From SZUA-117 sp964630795 (GTDB lineage: Bacteria > Pseudomonadota > Gammaproteobacteria > Steroidobacterales > Woeseiaceae): a DNA stretch of 64,000 nucleotides. The stretch spans positions 1 through 64,000 of the forward strand of contig CAZVWF010000004.1 of NCBI GenBank assembly GCA_964630795.1, read 5' to 3'. How positions within the stretch are numbered: position 1 is the first letter of the stretch; every line of letters begins with the position of its first letter. The position numbers and the translations under genes are program-made. Of the stretch, positions 1 through 9,266 are shown one piece after another. The notes below the pieces were generated by a model that had not been told where the DNA came from, did no database searches, and saw nothing but the letters and a program-made list of their open reading frames with translations.

Positions 1-174
1 GAAATGCAGGTTGACGATGCCTTGTGACAGGCCGGCCTCACTGGCGACGTCGGCGAGGGTGGTGTTTCCGAGGCCTTTCCTGGCAATGCACTTGATTGTC
101 GCGTCTATCAGTTCACGCCGGCGGACTTCCTTGGACAGGGCGCGGCGGTTCAGTTTATCGAGGTTGGCAGCCAT
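1..174 (-). CDS. TetR/BetI-type transcriptional regulator (N-terminal part, cut by window edge)
   Basis: Reading the minus strand from the ATG at 174 gives 58 residues with no stop before the window edge. They hold a TetR-type DNA-binding domain: RRRELIDATIKCIARKG as helix 1, then TTLADVASEAGLSQGIVNLHF as the helix-turn-helix. The 'GLSxGxxxxHF' recognition helix is the form common in BetI-like proteins. The gene is divergent from the amine-catabolic operon starting at 469, with a near-perfect inverted repeat between them, so it is probably the local repressor of that operon; this is inference from position. The ligand-binding C-terminal domain lies outside the window, so the inducer cannot be guessed from the protein. 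Confidence 0.85.
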   Translation of the reverse strand, partial: MAANLDKLNRRALSKEVRRRELIDATIKCIARKGLGNTTLADVASEAGLSQGIVNLHF

Positions 175-208
175 GTGGCGCAACTCCCTGTTTCTGTAGA
201 TAAACGAT

Positions 209-237
209 TTGCTTACAAACTAATAAAGTGCTGTTAT
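209..237 (+). promoter_or_regulatory. Candidate sigma-70 promoter for the amine-catabolic operon
   Basis: TTGCTT (209-214) and TGTTAT (232-237) are separated by 17 bp in an AT-rich stretch (about 200-260) that stands out from its GC-rich surroundings. A second, closer match to the -10 consensus, TATAAT, lies at 239-244 but lacks a well-spaced -35. Either would give a long leader of about 200 nt before the first gene at 469. Seen in sequence; start site not determined. Confidence 0.4.
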
Positions 238-259
238 TTATAATAATAATGCCATAAAA

Positions 260-277
260 TGAATGACTATTCATTCA
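260..277. promoter_or_regulatory. Inverted repeat, likely operator of the divergent TetR/BetI-type regulator
   Basis: TGAATGA-CTAT-TCATTCA is a perfect 7-bp inverted repeat with a 4-bp spacer. Its size and half-site (TGAATG) resemble operators of TetR/BetI-class repressors. It lies just downstream of the predicted -10 elements of the operon, where binding would block transcription, and between the two divergent genes. The remaining interval to 468 holds no convincing gene: a 66-codon reading frame starts at 259 inside this operator and lacks any recognisable domain. Confidence 0.55.
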
Positions 278-468
278 ATAGTATGGATTTTGCCGCTGCA
301 CTGGCGGCACGTTGGCGTCGACGGCGTGCCGTTCATGATGTGAAATTTTGTCGCGGCGCGCTGGACAAAGACGGGCGCGCGGTGGACATTACATCGCGAG
401 ACGCGTCCATCGACGTGATAACGAAAAAGACGGCAGCAAGCTCCGCGAAAATCGGGTGACCTCAGAGA

Positions 469-2085
469 ATGAAAAGTTATGACGCCATTGTCGTTGGCGC
501 GGGCCATAACGGCCTGACCAATGCGGCATACCTGGCCAAGTCCGGGCTCAACGTGCTTTGCGTTGAGAAAAACGACTACATTGGTGGCGCAACCGTCAGC
601 CGCAATCTGTACAAGGACTGGTTCTATTCGAACTGTTCCTACGTTTGCAGTTTGTTGCGCCCGGAGATTTACCGCGACCTGGAACTGGCAAGACACGGAC
701 TGCAGGTGACACCTTACGGTGGCGGTGCCGTATTCATGGAGAATGGCGACTTCCTGGGCAGCTATTCCGATCACGAAGTGCACTACCGAGAGTACGCGCG
801 GTTTTCGAAAGCTGATGCCGACGCTTACGAGCGTTATTCAGCTGACGTTATGCGCCAGTGCAAATTCATTCGTGAATTCCTGCTGCGGACTCCACCGGAT
901 CCGGCATCGTTCAAACCGAAAGATCTCAAAGAGCTCGCCTATCTCGGCGCCAAGTTCTTCGAGATGGGTGAAGAACGCATGTACGACACGATCCGGTTCT
1001 GGACGCAGAGTGTCGCCGAATATCTCGATGAGTATTTCGAGACCGACGTCATCAAAGCCGCTTTGTCCGGCAGTGGCATCATCGGTACGGCACTCGGCAT
1101 CCACTCTCCCGGCACAGCGTACGTTCTGCTGCATCACTACATGGGTGAAGTCGACGGCAACATGGGTGCCTGGGGTTATGCGCGTGGCGGCACCGGCGCG
1201 GTCGCGGAAGCGCTCAGCAAGTCTTTCCAGTCCTACGGCGGTGAGTTGCGTACGGTTTCCGGTGTCGAACAGATCCTGGTTAAGAATGGCAAGACCGCGG
1301 GCGTCGCATTGAGTACCGGTGAGGAAATCAATGCACCCATCGTTGTGTCAGCGATGGACGTCAAGAATACGTTCCTGAAGTGCATGGACAAGAATGATCT
1401 CGACGAGACTTTCTACAACCGTGTAAAGAACTTCAAGATTCGCGGATCGTCCGGCAAGGTCAATATCGCGCTGGATGGACGGCCGTCCTTTCCGGCCCTG
1501 CCGGAAGGCAGCCCACTGCTGGATGGCGACATGCACTTTATTGACTCCATGGAGCGCATGGAGCGCGCCTACGATGACTGGAAAAACGGCACCTGGTCCA
1601 AGGACCCGTATATCGACATGGTGATGCCGACGGTCACCGATCCGACCATGGCGCCGCCGGGCAAACACTTCATGAGCTGTTTCGTGCAGTACTGCCCTGC
1701 GAAGATCGAAGGGCGCGACTGGACCGAGGAAGAAAAAGAACAGTTTGGCCAGACCGTCATCGACCAGATCGCGCAATACAGCCCGGACTTCAAGGATCTT
1801 ATCCTGCACATGGAGGTTCGGACGCCGAGCACGATCGAGGAAGAGATCGGTATCACGGAAGGCAACATCTTCCATGGCGAGCTGACGATGGACCAGTTGC
1901 TGTTCAATCGCCCGATTCCCGGCTACGCGCAGTACCGTGGTCCGGTTGGCGGGCTCTACATGTGCGGCTCATCCAACCACCCGGGTGGCGGCATTATGGC
2001 GGCACCGGGTTGTAACGCAGCCCGCGAAATCCTTACAGATTTGAAGCGTCCGGATATTACGCCGGTCAATTTTGGTGATGACTGA
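469..2085 (+). CDS. FAD-dependent oxidoreductase, phytoene-desaturase/PYROXD2-like (first of a tandem pair)
   Basis: 538 residues. The N-terminal dinucleotide fold is clear: YDAIVVGAGHNG (G10-x-G12-x-x-G15) followed by an acidic residue in CVEKND that binds the FAD ribose. The C-terminus has the second FAD contact region, GGLYMCGSSNHPGGG followed by GCNAARE. This is the amine-oxidase/phytoene-desaturase superfamily, in the branch related to PYROXD2. It is paralogous to the next gene, which it overlaps by one base (TGATG), so the two are co-translated and may form a heteromer. In this operon context an amine or N-methyl oxidation role is more likely than carotenoid synthesis, since no phytoene synthase is nearby. 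Substrate unknown. Confidence 0.85.
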   Translation: MKSYDAIVVGAGHNGLTNAAYLAKSGLNVLCVEKNDYIGGATVSRNLYKDWFYSNCSYVCSLLRPEIYRDLELARHGLQVTPYGGGAVFMENGDFLGSYSDHEVHYREYARFSKADADAYERYSADVMRQCKFIREFLLRTPPDPASFKPKDLKELAYLGAKFFEMGEERMYDTIRFWTQSVAEYLDEYFETDVIKAALSGSGIIGTALGIHSPGTAYVLLHHYMGEVDGNMGAWGYARGGTGAVAEALSKSFQSYGGELRTVSGVEQILVKNGKTAGVALSTGEEINAPIVVSAMDVKNTFLKCMDKNDLDETFYNRVKNFKIRGSSGKVNIALDGRPSFPALPEGSPLLDGDMHFIDSMERMERAYDDWKNGTWSKDPYIDMVMPTVTDPTMAPPGKHFMSCFVQYCPAKIEGRDWTEEEKEQFGQTVIDQIAQYSPDFKDLILHMEVRTPSTIEEEIGITEGNIFHGELTMDQLLFNRPIPGYAQYRGPVGGLYMCGSSNHPGGGIMAAPGCNAAREILTDLKRPDITPVNFGDD

Positions 2086-3632
2086 TGAGTGAACGATACG
2101 ATGCCATCGTAATTGGCGCGGGCCACAACGGACTGGTTTGTGCGTCGCTGCTCGGCAAGGCGGGCAAAAAGGTGCTGGTGCTGGAAGCCAATGACCAGGT
2201 TGGTGGTGCAGCTGTTACCCGGGAATTCGCGGAGGGTTATTCTGCCTCGACCTGTGCCCACCTTTTGTACCAGCTGCAGCCGCAAGTTGAAAAAGACCTC
2301 GGGCTCAAGATCCAGCTTGCCGCCGATGATATCGGTACGCTGTCGCTGGGGACCGGCGGCGAACACGTTCGTATCAATGGCGATACCGTCTCGGGCGTCA
2401 GCGAAGACGACGCGACCAGTTACCGCGAGTTCTACAAGCGCATGACGCGTTTCTCCGATCTGCTGCGGACTTATTTCAATCGCACGCCGGCGCGCCTGGC
2501 CAGGGATGCCAGTAAAGCGGACATGCTTAATCTCGCCCAACTCGGCTTCGACGTACGGCGCCTCGGCCGCACTGAAATGCAGGAGTTCCTGCGCCTGATC
2601 GGCATGAACATTCGTGACGAGCTGGTCGAGCGATTCGATAGTGGCTTGTTGCGTGGCGCATTGAGTCTGGATGCCGTGTTGGGCACGCACCTCGGACCGC
2701 GATCACCGAACACGATTCTTACCTACCTGTATCGTCTGGCCGGACAACACGGCAAGTTGAGCCAGCCCGCTGGCGGCATGAGCGCAGTCACCGACGCGCT
2801 GGCACAATCGGCACGTGACAACGGTGCGGTCATTCGTACCGGCTTGGCGGCGAAACGAATAGCCATCGATGCCGGGCAGGTCAGGGGTGTCGAAACGCAC
2901 GGTGGCGAGATTTTCGAGAGCAGCATGGTCGTGTCGAATGCCGATCCTGTGTCGACCATGATGTGCCTGGTCGGGGCGAAGAATCTCGAAACCGGCTTTA
3001 CGCGGCGGGTCAGTCATATCCGCATGCGAGGTAACGCGGCGAAACTGCATCTTGCACTGGACGGATTGCCGACCATCGATGGCGTTGATAAGCGCGAGTT
3101 TGGCGAGCGATTTGTCATTGCGCCAGATGAGGCCTATGTAGAGCGTGCCTTCAACCATGCGAAGTACGGTGAGACGTCCGGGAAACCGGCGATCGAAATC
3201 AGTTTCCCCACATTCCGTGATACGAGCCTGGCGCCGGCTGGCAAGCAAGTCCTGTCCGCCATCGTCCAGTACGCGCCCTGCGAGTTGCGTGCGGGCTGGT
3301 CCGATGAGACGCGTGACGCATTTCAGCAAGTTGTCATCGATACGATGACTGGCTATATGCCCGACCTGGCCGGGCGGATTACAGCGTCCGAGCTGTTGAC
3401 GCCGGCGGACATCGAGAAACAGTTTCATATCAATGGCGGCCATTGGCACCATGGTGAGTTGGCACTCGACCAGTTCCTCTTCACGCGCCCTGTCGGCGGT
3501 TCGCAGCAGTACAGGATGCCTGTCGACGGGCTTTGGCTGTGCGGTGCCGGCGCCCATCCGGGTGGTGGCGTCAGCGGTGCACCGGGTCGCAATGCGGCAC
3601 GGGCCATCCTCAAGCAGGAGAAATCAGCATGA
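2085..3632 (+). CDS. FAD-dependent oxidoreductase, phytoene-desaturase/PYROXD2-like (second of pair)
   Basis: 515 residues, paralogous along its whole length to the upstream protein. The N-terminus has YDAIVIGAGHNG and VLEANDQVGG; the C-terminus has DGLWLCGAGAHPGGG and APGRNAAR. Both halves of the FAD site are present, so it should be a functional flavoprotein. The start ATG shares a base with the upstream stop, and the stop overlaps the next start (ATGA at 3629-3632), so the translation of three genes is coupled. The mid-region diverges from the first copy, suggesting a separate substrate or complementary subunit role. Substrate unknown. Confidence 0.85.
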   Translation: MSERYDAIVIGAGHNGLVCASLLGKAGKKVLVLEANDQVGGAAVTREFAEGYSASTCAHLLYQLQPQVEKDLGLKIQLAADDIGTLSLGTGGEHVRINGDTVSGVSEDDATSYREFYKRMTRFSDLLRTYFNRTPARLARDASKADMLNLAQLGFDVRRLGRTEMQEFLRLIGMNIRDELVERFDSGLLRGALSLDAVLGTHLGPRSPNTILTYLYRLAGQHGKLSQPAGGMSAVTDALAQSARDNGAVIRTGLAAKRIAIDAGQVRGVETHGGEIFESSMVVSNADPVSTMMCLVGAKNLETGFTRRVSHIRMRGNAAKLHLALDGLPTIDGVDKREFGERFVIAPDEAYVERAFNHAKYGETSGKPAIEISFPTFRDTSLAPAGKQVLSAIVQYAPCELRAGWSDETRDAFQQVVIDTMTGYMPDLAGRITASELLTPADIEKQFHINGGHWHHGELALDQFLFTRPVGGSQQYRMPVDGLWLCGAGAHPGGGVSGAPGRNAARAILKQEKSA

Positions 3633-4822
3633 CGGTAACCGAAGTAGACCTGGGTCGTTACCAGTCGCCGTTCTATCTCCGGCAGGCGGAAATCGACCGG
3701 TTGAATCGCTGGCACGAGTGGAAAGGCTATTCCAGCGCTGACGGGTTTTACGATACGGCCCTCGAGTATTTTGCGACGCGCAATTCCGCCGGGGTCTTCG
3801 ACATCACGCCGATGACGAAGTACCGCATCACGGGACCTGATGCGCTCGACTTCCTGGACCGCCTGGTCACGCGCAACATGCGCAAGATCAAACCGGGTCG
3901 GGTTGCCTATGCGGTCTGGTGCGATGATGGCGGACACGTCATCGATGACGGCACTATTTTTCATCTGCAGGAAGGTGAATACCGCCTCTGCTCGCAGGAA
4001 CGGCACATGGCCTGGTTCAAAGCGGCGGCCATCGGCATGGACGTGACGATTGTCGACGAGACCGAGGAAATCTGCGGCCTGGCCTTACAGGGGCCAACGT
4101 CGTTCAGTATCCTGAACGAACTGGGACTGCCGGGTATCGATCAGCTGCGCCCGTTCGGTCTTGCAAACTATGATTTCAATGGCACGGATATCATGGTGTC
4201 GCGCACCGGCTTCACCGGTGACCTGGGTTATGAGCTCTGGACCACGAACGACAGGGCGATTGAGTTGTGGGACGCCCTGTTCGAGGCAGGCAAGCACTTC
4301 GGCATCATGGCGATGGGTACAGAGGCACTGGAACACGCGCGCATCGAGGCGGGATTCCTTGCGCCGTTCGAAGAGTTCCTGCCCGCGCATACGACGGTAC
4401 GGTCGGGTCGTGCACGGTCGCCGCTCGAACTGGGCCTCGAATGGCTCGTCGATTTCTCCAAGCCCTGTTTCAACGGTCGCCGGGCGCTGCTCGAGGAGAA
4501 GAAAAACGGGTCGACCTGGCGTCTTGTCAAGCTCGACATCGAAGGCAACAAGGAAGCGCACCAGGCATTCATCTTTCCGAAGCAAAACGGTGGCAAGGAA
4601 TGCGGCTTCGTGACCTCGGCAATGTGGTCGCCGGTCTGCAAGCAAAACATCGCACTCGGCACTGTCCGCACGCCGCACGGAAATGTCGGCGACAAACTCT
4701 GGGTGGAGATCTACTACCAGCGTGAGATGCACTGGTCGCGTGTGATGGCCGAAGCGACGGTCGTCGATAAGCCGTTCTGGGATCCACCGCGCAAGCGGTC
4801 TACGCCGCCGGAGCCGTATTAA
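3629..4822 (+). CDS. GcvT-like aminomethyltransferase family protein (folate-dependent demethylase candidate)
   Basis: 397 residues from the ATG at 3629, which overlaps the upstream stop; an earlier in-frame start at 3533 would lie deep inside the preceding gene and is rejected. The fold is GcvT-like: an N-terminal folate-binding domain (about 30-280) with DITPMTKYRITGPDALDFLDRL and TGFTGDLGYELW, followed by a C-terminal barrel (about 290-390) with the FNGRRAL element. The family moves a methyl or methylene group from an amine, sarcosine-like compound or DMSP to tetrahydrofolate. It is not the glycine cleavage T protein, as no gcvH or gcvP is nearby. With two FAD oxidoreductases beside it, removal of an N-methyl group with capture on folate is a reasonable inference. 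Confidence 0.8.
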   Translation: MTVTEVDLGRYQSPFYLRQAEIDRLNRWHEWKGYSSADGFYDTALEYFATRNSAGVFDITPMTKYRITGPDALDFLDRLVTRNMRKIKPGRVAYAVWCDDGGHVIDDGTIFHLQEGEYRLCSQERHMAWFKAAAIGMDVTIVDETEEICGLALQGPTSFSILNELGLPGIDQLRPFGLANYDFNGTDIMVSRTGFTGDLGYELWTTNDRAIELWDALFEAGKHFGIMAMGTEALEHARIEAGFLAPFEEFLPAHTTVRSGRARSPLELGLEWLVDFSKPCFNGRRALLEEKKNGSTWRLVKLDIEGNKEAHQAFIFPKQNGGKECGFVTSAMWSPVCKQNIALGTVRTPHGNVGDKLWVEIYYQREMHWSRVMAEATVVDKPFWDPPRKRSTPPEPY

Positions 4823-4837
4823 GGCGCGGCATTCGCT

Positions 4838-6937
4838 GTGTCGCATCGGCTTGAACCGCTACTTCGGCCGCGTTCCGTCGCGGTCATTGGCGCGTCCCGA
4901 CGGGCCGATACGATGGGCGACTGGGCCTTGCGCAATCTCGAGCGTGGGGGCTTCGAAGGCAAAATCTATCCGGTGAATCCTGGCTACGACGACGTGCGCG
5001 GCCGACCCTGCTTTGCATCGATTACCGAGTTACCGGAGACGCCCGATCTCGCCATTTTTGCGGTCGGCGACCACCGTCTCGAAGCATCAGTCGATGAGGC
5101 GATTGCGACAGGCATTCCCGCGGCCGTGATTCATTCGTCCCTCTACCTGGACGATGATAATGACCCGCCCCTGAGGGAACGCCTGCGTGTGAAATTCGCC
5201 GCTGCCGGCACGCTGGTCTGCGGCGGCAACGGCATGGGCTTCTACAACATTCGCGACAAAGTCTGGGGCTGCGGCTTTGACAGCCGCAAACATCCACCGG
5301 ATGGTAATGTGGCCCTGATCAGCCAGTCAGGCTGCGGGATGTCCGGCATCATCGATATGGAATCGCGATTGCGGGCAAATCTCGCGGTGTCCACGGGTAA
5401 CGAGTTATCCGTGACGATGGACGAGTACATCGATTTCGCCCTCGACCTGCCGGAGACGCGTGTCATCGGTCTGTTCATCGAAACGGCAAGAAACCCTGAC
5501 GGTTTTCGGGCCGCGCTCCGGAAAGCCGCTGCGAGGAAAGTCCCCACCGTCGCTATCAAGGTTGGCAAAACGCGAAAATCGGCCGAATTGGCAATCTCGC
5601 ATTCGGGCACGATGGCAGGCGACGATGCGACTTACGAAGCGCTTTTTGATCGTTATGGTGTGCTTCGCGTCGATGATCAGGACGAAATGGCCTCGACAAT
5701 GATCCTGTTTGCCGAGATGAACCCGATCGGTCCCGGCGCCCTTGTCAGCATGCATGACTCCGGTGGCGAACAGCAGTTAACCGTCGACCTCGCGGAACAA
5801 GCGGGCGTTCCCATGGCCGAATTGTCTGCGGAAACTGTCGCCAGGCTGGAAGCTGTCCTGGACCCCGAGTTACCCGCGGTGAATCCACTCGATGTGTGGA
5901 GTCGCGGCGGGGATGATTGGGCGGAGAGGATGACGCAGATGCTGACCATCCTGATGCAGGATGAGGGTGCCGCGCTGGGCGCGCTTATCCACGATCGTGG
6001 CCCGGACGGCCGTCTCTATCCCCAGTACGACGGGTATATGCGCTCGGCGCGCGAAGCCAGCGGAAAACCGGTCGCGTTGGTCGGTTCACGCCAGGGCCCG
6101 GTTGGCGATCCGCTGACCGTCGAACTGACCCGGGATGGTATGCCCGTCCTCGATGGTGTCCTGACGTTCCTGAAGGGTGTGCGCGGCCTGATGGACTACC
6201 GCGACTTCCAGGCATTGCCGCCGATGGTGATCCCGGAAGGACCGGACGACACTGCTGAACGCTGGCGCGAGCGTCTCATGACTGCCGGTTCCATCGGCGA
6301 GGCCGAGGCCCTGCAAATGCTTCAGGACTTTGGCGTAACCGCCTCCGATGCAGTGGCGGCGTGCTCAAAGGACGAGGTCTTGTCGGCGGCGATCCACCTC
6401 GGCTACCCCCTGGTGCTGAAAACGGCAGCGTCCGATATCGCTCACAAGACTGAAGCGCAAGGCGTCGTTCTCAATATCGCCGATGAGGCCGCATTGAGCG
6501 AGGCCTACGGGGCGATGACGGAGCGACTGGGGCCTGCAGTCACGATCGCACCGATGGCGGACGCCGGCGTCGAAATGATCCTGGGTGCACGCCAGGATCC
6601 GCAGTTCGGACCCGTCGTGGTCATCGGCATGGGTGGGGTGCTGGCCGAGACGGTGCACGATGTGCAGTTTGCCCTGCCACCGTTCGATGCGGCCTGGGCG
6701 CGGCGCCTCATGGATCGGCTAAGATTCAGGGGTGTGCTGGACGGCGTTCGCGGCGCACCTGCGGCCGATATTGGCGGATTCTGCGAAATGGCAGCGCGAT
6801 TTTCCGTCATGGTCGACGCGCTGGGCAGTGCGCTCACCGAGATCGATCTGAACCCTGTTATCGTTGCGCCGAGTCAGAGTATCGCCGTCGACGCGCTGGT
6901 CGTTGGACATAAACGAGAAGGAACAAGTAATGAGTAG
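4838..6937 (+). CDS. ADP-forming acyl-CoA ligase (acetate-CoA ligase family), alpha-beta fused
   Basis: 699 residues from a GTG start 16 bp after the previous gene. Domain order is CoA-binding Rossmann domain (about 8-130, with LRPRSVAVIGASRR), succinyl-CoA-ligase-like domains (about 150-450) and a C-terminal ATP-grasp domain (about 470-690, with YPLVLKTAASDIAHKTEAQG). The segment SHSGTMAGDD contains the histidine expected to be phosphorylated in this NDP-forming family. These enzymes interconvert an acid plus CoA and ATP with acyl-CoA, ADP and phosphate. Placed before an aldehyde dehydrogenase and an enoyl-CoA hydratase, it probably activates the acid released by the aldehyde dehydrogenase. 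Substrate chain is not evident. Confidence 0.85.
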   Translation: MSHRLEPLLRPRSVAVIGASRRADTMGDWALRNLERGGFEGKIYPVNPGYDDVRGRPCFASITELPETPDLAIFAVGDHRLEASVDEAIATGIPAAVIHSSLYLDDDNDPPLRERLRVKFAAAGTLVCGGNGMGFYNIRDKVWGCGFDSRKHPPDGNVALISQSGCGMSGIIDMESRLRANLAVSTGNELSVTMDEYIDFALDLPETRVIGLFIETARNPDGFRAALRKAAARKVPTVAIKVGKTRKSAELAISHSGTMAGDDATYEALFDRYGVLRVDDQDEMASTMILFAEMNPIGPGALVSMHDSGGEQQLTVDLAEQAGVPMAELSAETVARLEAVLDPELPAVNPLDVWSRGGDDWAERMTQMLTILMQDEGAALGALIHDRGPDGRLYPQYDGYMRSAREASGKPVALVGSRQGPVGDPLTVELTRDGMPVLDGVLTFLKGVRGLMDYRDFQALPPMVIPEGPDDTAERWRERLMTAGSIGEAEALQMLQDFGVTASDAVAACSKDEVLSAAIHLGYPLVLKTAASDIAHKTEAQGVVLNIADEAALSEAYGAMTERLGPAVTIAPMADAGVEMILGARQDPQFGPVVVIGMGGVLAETVHDVQFALPPFDAAWARRLMDRLRFRGVLDGVRGAPAADIGGFCEMAARFSVMVDALGSALTEIDLNPVIVAPSQSIAVDALVVGHKREGTSNE

Positions 6938-8447
6938 CGAAGCGTTATCCGACTACACACACGATCAATGGCAGGACGTTGCAGCACGCGCGCTCAAGTC
7001 CGTTGAGACGCGACTGTTTATCGATGGGGACTATCGTGACTCAAAAAGCGGTGGTCGATTCGACACGATCAACCCGGCGAATCGCGAGGTGCTTGCGTCA
7101 GTCGTTTCTGCCGATGAGTCCGACGTGGATGCGGCCGTTCAAACCGCGCGCAGCGCATTTCGAAGCGGGAGCTGGTCGCGCATGGCGCCCCGTGACCGGA
7201 TGGCCGTGCTTTACCGCTATGCGCAGTTGATCGATGAGCATGCCGGGCAGTTCGCGGTCCTGGATACGCTGGATATGGGCAAGCCGATCAGCGACATGCT
7301 GGCGGTCGACGTTCCCGCGTCGGTCGAGACGATTCAGTTCATGGCGGAATACATCGACAAGATGGAGGGCAGTGTCACGAACACCGAGAGCGACGTCATG
7401 CACATGGTTTTGCGTGAACCGATCGGTGTGGTCGGCGCAATATCACCCTGGAATTACCCGTTGCTCATGGCGGCCTGGAAGATCGCACCGGCGCTGGCGG
7501 CCGGTAACGCCGTCATTCTGAAGCCCGCCGAGCAGGCGCCGCTGTCCTGTCTCAAGCTTGCCGAGTTGTTCGTTGAGGCGGGCGGTCCGCCCGGAATCTT
7601 CAATGTCGTGAATGGTGTCGGCGAGGTCACCGGCAAGGCACTCGCACTGCACAATGACGTCGACAAGGTGACGTTCACAGGCTCCACCGAGGTTGGCAAG
7701 CTCATGCTGCAGTACGCCGGCCAGTCAAACATGAAACGTGTGTCACTCGAGTGTGGTGGCAAGTCTCCACAGGTCTTCATGGCGGATGTTGGCGACATGG
7801 ATCGCGCTGTTTCGGCAGCCTATCACGGCATCTACGCAAACATGGGTGAAGTCTGCAACGCCGGTTCCCGCGTGCTGGTGGAGCGACCCATCTATGATGA
7901 ATTCATCGATCGCTTTATCGCGGACGGCAAGGACGCTTACGTGCCAGGCGATCCCCTGGACCCGCAAACCAGCCTGGGGCCGCTGGTTACCGATGAGGCA
8001 CAGAACCGGGTACTCTCCTATATCGACATCGGCAAGCAAGAGGGTGCACAGCTAAAGTTTGGCGGCGATGCGCCCGATATCAACGGTGCCTATGTCAATC
8101 CGACGCTCTTCACCGACGTGAACAACGACATGCGAATCGCACGTGAGGAGATATTCGGCCCGGTAGCTTCCATCCTGCCGTTCGACGGTATCGAGGAGGG
8201 CATCTCCATCGCGAACGATACGATCTACGGTCTTGCCGCCGGCGTCTGGACCAGCGACCTTAACAAGGCGCACAAACTGATCAAGGAGATCGAAGCCGGT
8301 GTGATCTGGGTGAACTCTTTCGATGAGGGTGACATGACGCAGCCTTTCGGTGGCTATAAACAGTCGGGCAATGCGCGCGACAAGTGCGTCGACAGCCTGA
8401 TCAGCTACACACAGCAGAAGTCTGCCTGGCTTCGGCTGTCAGAATGA
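6930..8447 (+). CDS. NAD(P)-dependent aldehyde dehydrogenase (PuuC/betaine-aldehyde-dehydrogenase-like)
   Basis: 505 residues from the ATG at 6930, preceded by GAAGGAA and overlapping the upstream stop; an earlier in-frame start at 6864 is inside the ligase gene. The family signatures are complete: cofactor loop FTGSTEVGK, general-base glutamate in LECGGKSP, and catalytic cysteine in GEVCNAGSR. The closest relatives by motif are the gamma-glutamyl-aminobutyraldehyde and betaine aldehyde dehydrogenases, which oxidise aminoaldehydes made by amine oxidation. That fits the two flavoenzymes at the head of the operon. The exact aldehyde is unknown. Confidence 0.88.
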   Translation: MSSEALSDYTHDQWQDVAARALKSVETRLFIDGDYRDSKSGGRFDTINPANREVLASVVSADESDVDAAVQTARSAFRSGSWSRMAPRDRMAVLYRYAQLIDEHAGQFAVLDTLDMGKPISDMLAVDVPASVETIQFMAEYIDKMEGSVTNTESDVMHMVLREPIGVVGAISPWNYPLLMAAWKIAPALAAGNAVILKPAEQAPLSCLKLAELFVEAGGPPGIFNVVNGVGEVTGKALALHNDVDKVTFTGSTEVGKLMLQYAGQSNMKRVSLECGGKSPQVFMADVGDMDRAVSAAYHGIYANMGEVCNAGSRVLVERPIYDEFIDRFIADGKDAYVPGDPLDPQTSLGPLVTDEAQNRVLSYIDIGKQEGAQLKFGGDAPDINGAYVNPTLFTDVNNDMRIAREEIFGPVASILPFDGIEEGISIANDTIYGLAAGVWTSDLNKAHKLIKEIEAGVIWVNSFDEGDMTQPFGGYKQSGNARDKCVDSLISYTQQKSAWLRLSE

Positions 8448-9262
8448 GTTTCGTCGAATACCGGCAGGAGGGCGGCGTCGCCCGTCTGACCCTTGCGCGG
8501 GCGGACAAGCTGAATGCAATCAATCGTGAGATGCTCAATGAGATCGGCGGGCATCTCGATCGTGCCGAAGGTGACGAGGACGTGCGCGTAGTCGTTCTGC
8601 ACGGCGAGGGCCGGGCGTTCTCCGCCGGCTACGATCTCGACTTCGAAGACACGGGCGAGGGCGACAAGGAGGCACGTCTGCGCGCGGAACTCGAGCAGGA
8701 CTTCGATGCCGTTATGCGCTTCTGGGACTTCCCGAAGCCGGTCATCTGTGCCGTGCATGGGTTTTGCCTCGGCTATGCGATGGAGATTGCCGCAGCCTGT
8801 GATGTGACAATCGCCGCCGAGGGATGTCGTTTCGGTGCGCCGGAAGCTCGATTTGGCAGCGGTATCATCTGCATGCTCCTGCCGTGGATCATCGGGCAGA
8901 AACATGCCCGGGAGTTGCTACTGGTCGGCAGTGACAGAGTGGACGCAACGCACGCCGCTTCGATCGGTCTCGCCAATCGTGTGGTAGCGCCGGAGACGCT
9001 GCTCGACGAGGCGATGGCAACGGCGAGGGAAATCGCGCTCAATGACCCGGTGTCGGTGCGCTTGACCAAGCAGGCCTTGAACCTGGGTCTTGAAAGCGCA
9101 GGGCTTCGCACGGCGCTGGCGCAGGCACTGGATTTGCTCGTCGAGATTGAAATGACGGAGACGCCGGAGTCCATGGAGTTCAATCGTATTCTCGAGGAAG
9201 ACGGGCCGAAGGCGGCCATCGCGTGGCGCGCGGCACGTTTACCGAAAGGTACGGAGAATTGA
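8444..9262 (+). CDS. Enoyl-CoA hydratase/isomerase (crotonase) family protein
   Basis: 272 residues from the ATG at 8444 (ATGA overlap with the dehydrogenase stop). The crotonase oxyanion-hole segments are visible: GEGRAFSAGYDLDF and the later FCLGYAMEIAAACDVTIA, followed by FGAPEARFGSG. These enzymes stabilise CoA-thioester enolates and carry out hydration, isomerisation or hydrolysis. The usual GGG of the second loop is LGY-A here, so the reaction is uncertain. Its place after the acyl-CoA ligase suggests that it works on the CoA ester produced in this pathway. Confidence 0.82.
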   Translation: MSFVEYRQEGGVARLTLARADKLNAINREMLNEIGGHLDRAEGDEDVRVVVLHGEGRAFSAGYDLDFEDTGEGDKEARLRAELEQDFDAVMRFWDFPKPVICAVHGFCLGYAMEIAAACDVTIAAEGCRFGAPEARFGSGIICMLLPWIIGQKHARELLLVGSDRVDATHAASIGLANRVVAPETLLDEAMATAREIALNDPVSVRLTKQALNLGLESAGLRTALAQALDLLVEIEMTETPESMEFNRILEEDGPKAAIAWRAARLPKGTEN

Positions 9263-9266
9263 TGCA

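Noticed and set aside
259..459. 66-codon plus-strand frame between the TetR/BetI gene and the operon
   Set aside because: It begins inside the operator repeat, has no ribosome-binding site or known domain, and reads like leader sequence.
271..783. 170-codon minus frame over the first FAD oxidoreductase
   Set aside because: Lies antisense to a clear flavoprotein gene and has no domain of its own.
469..3632. Carotenoid biosynthesis as the role of the two flavoproteins
   Set aside because: No phytoene synthase or other carotenoid gene is nearby, and the rest of the operon points to amine and acyl-CoA chemistry.
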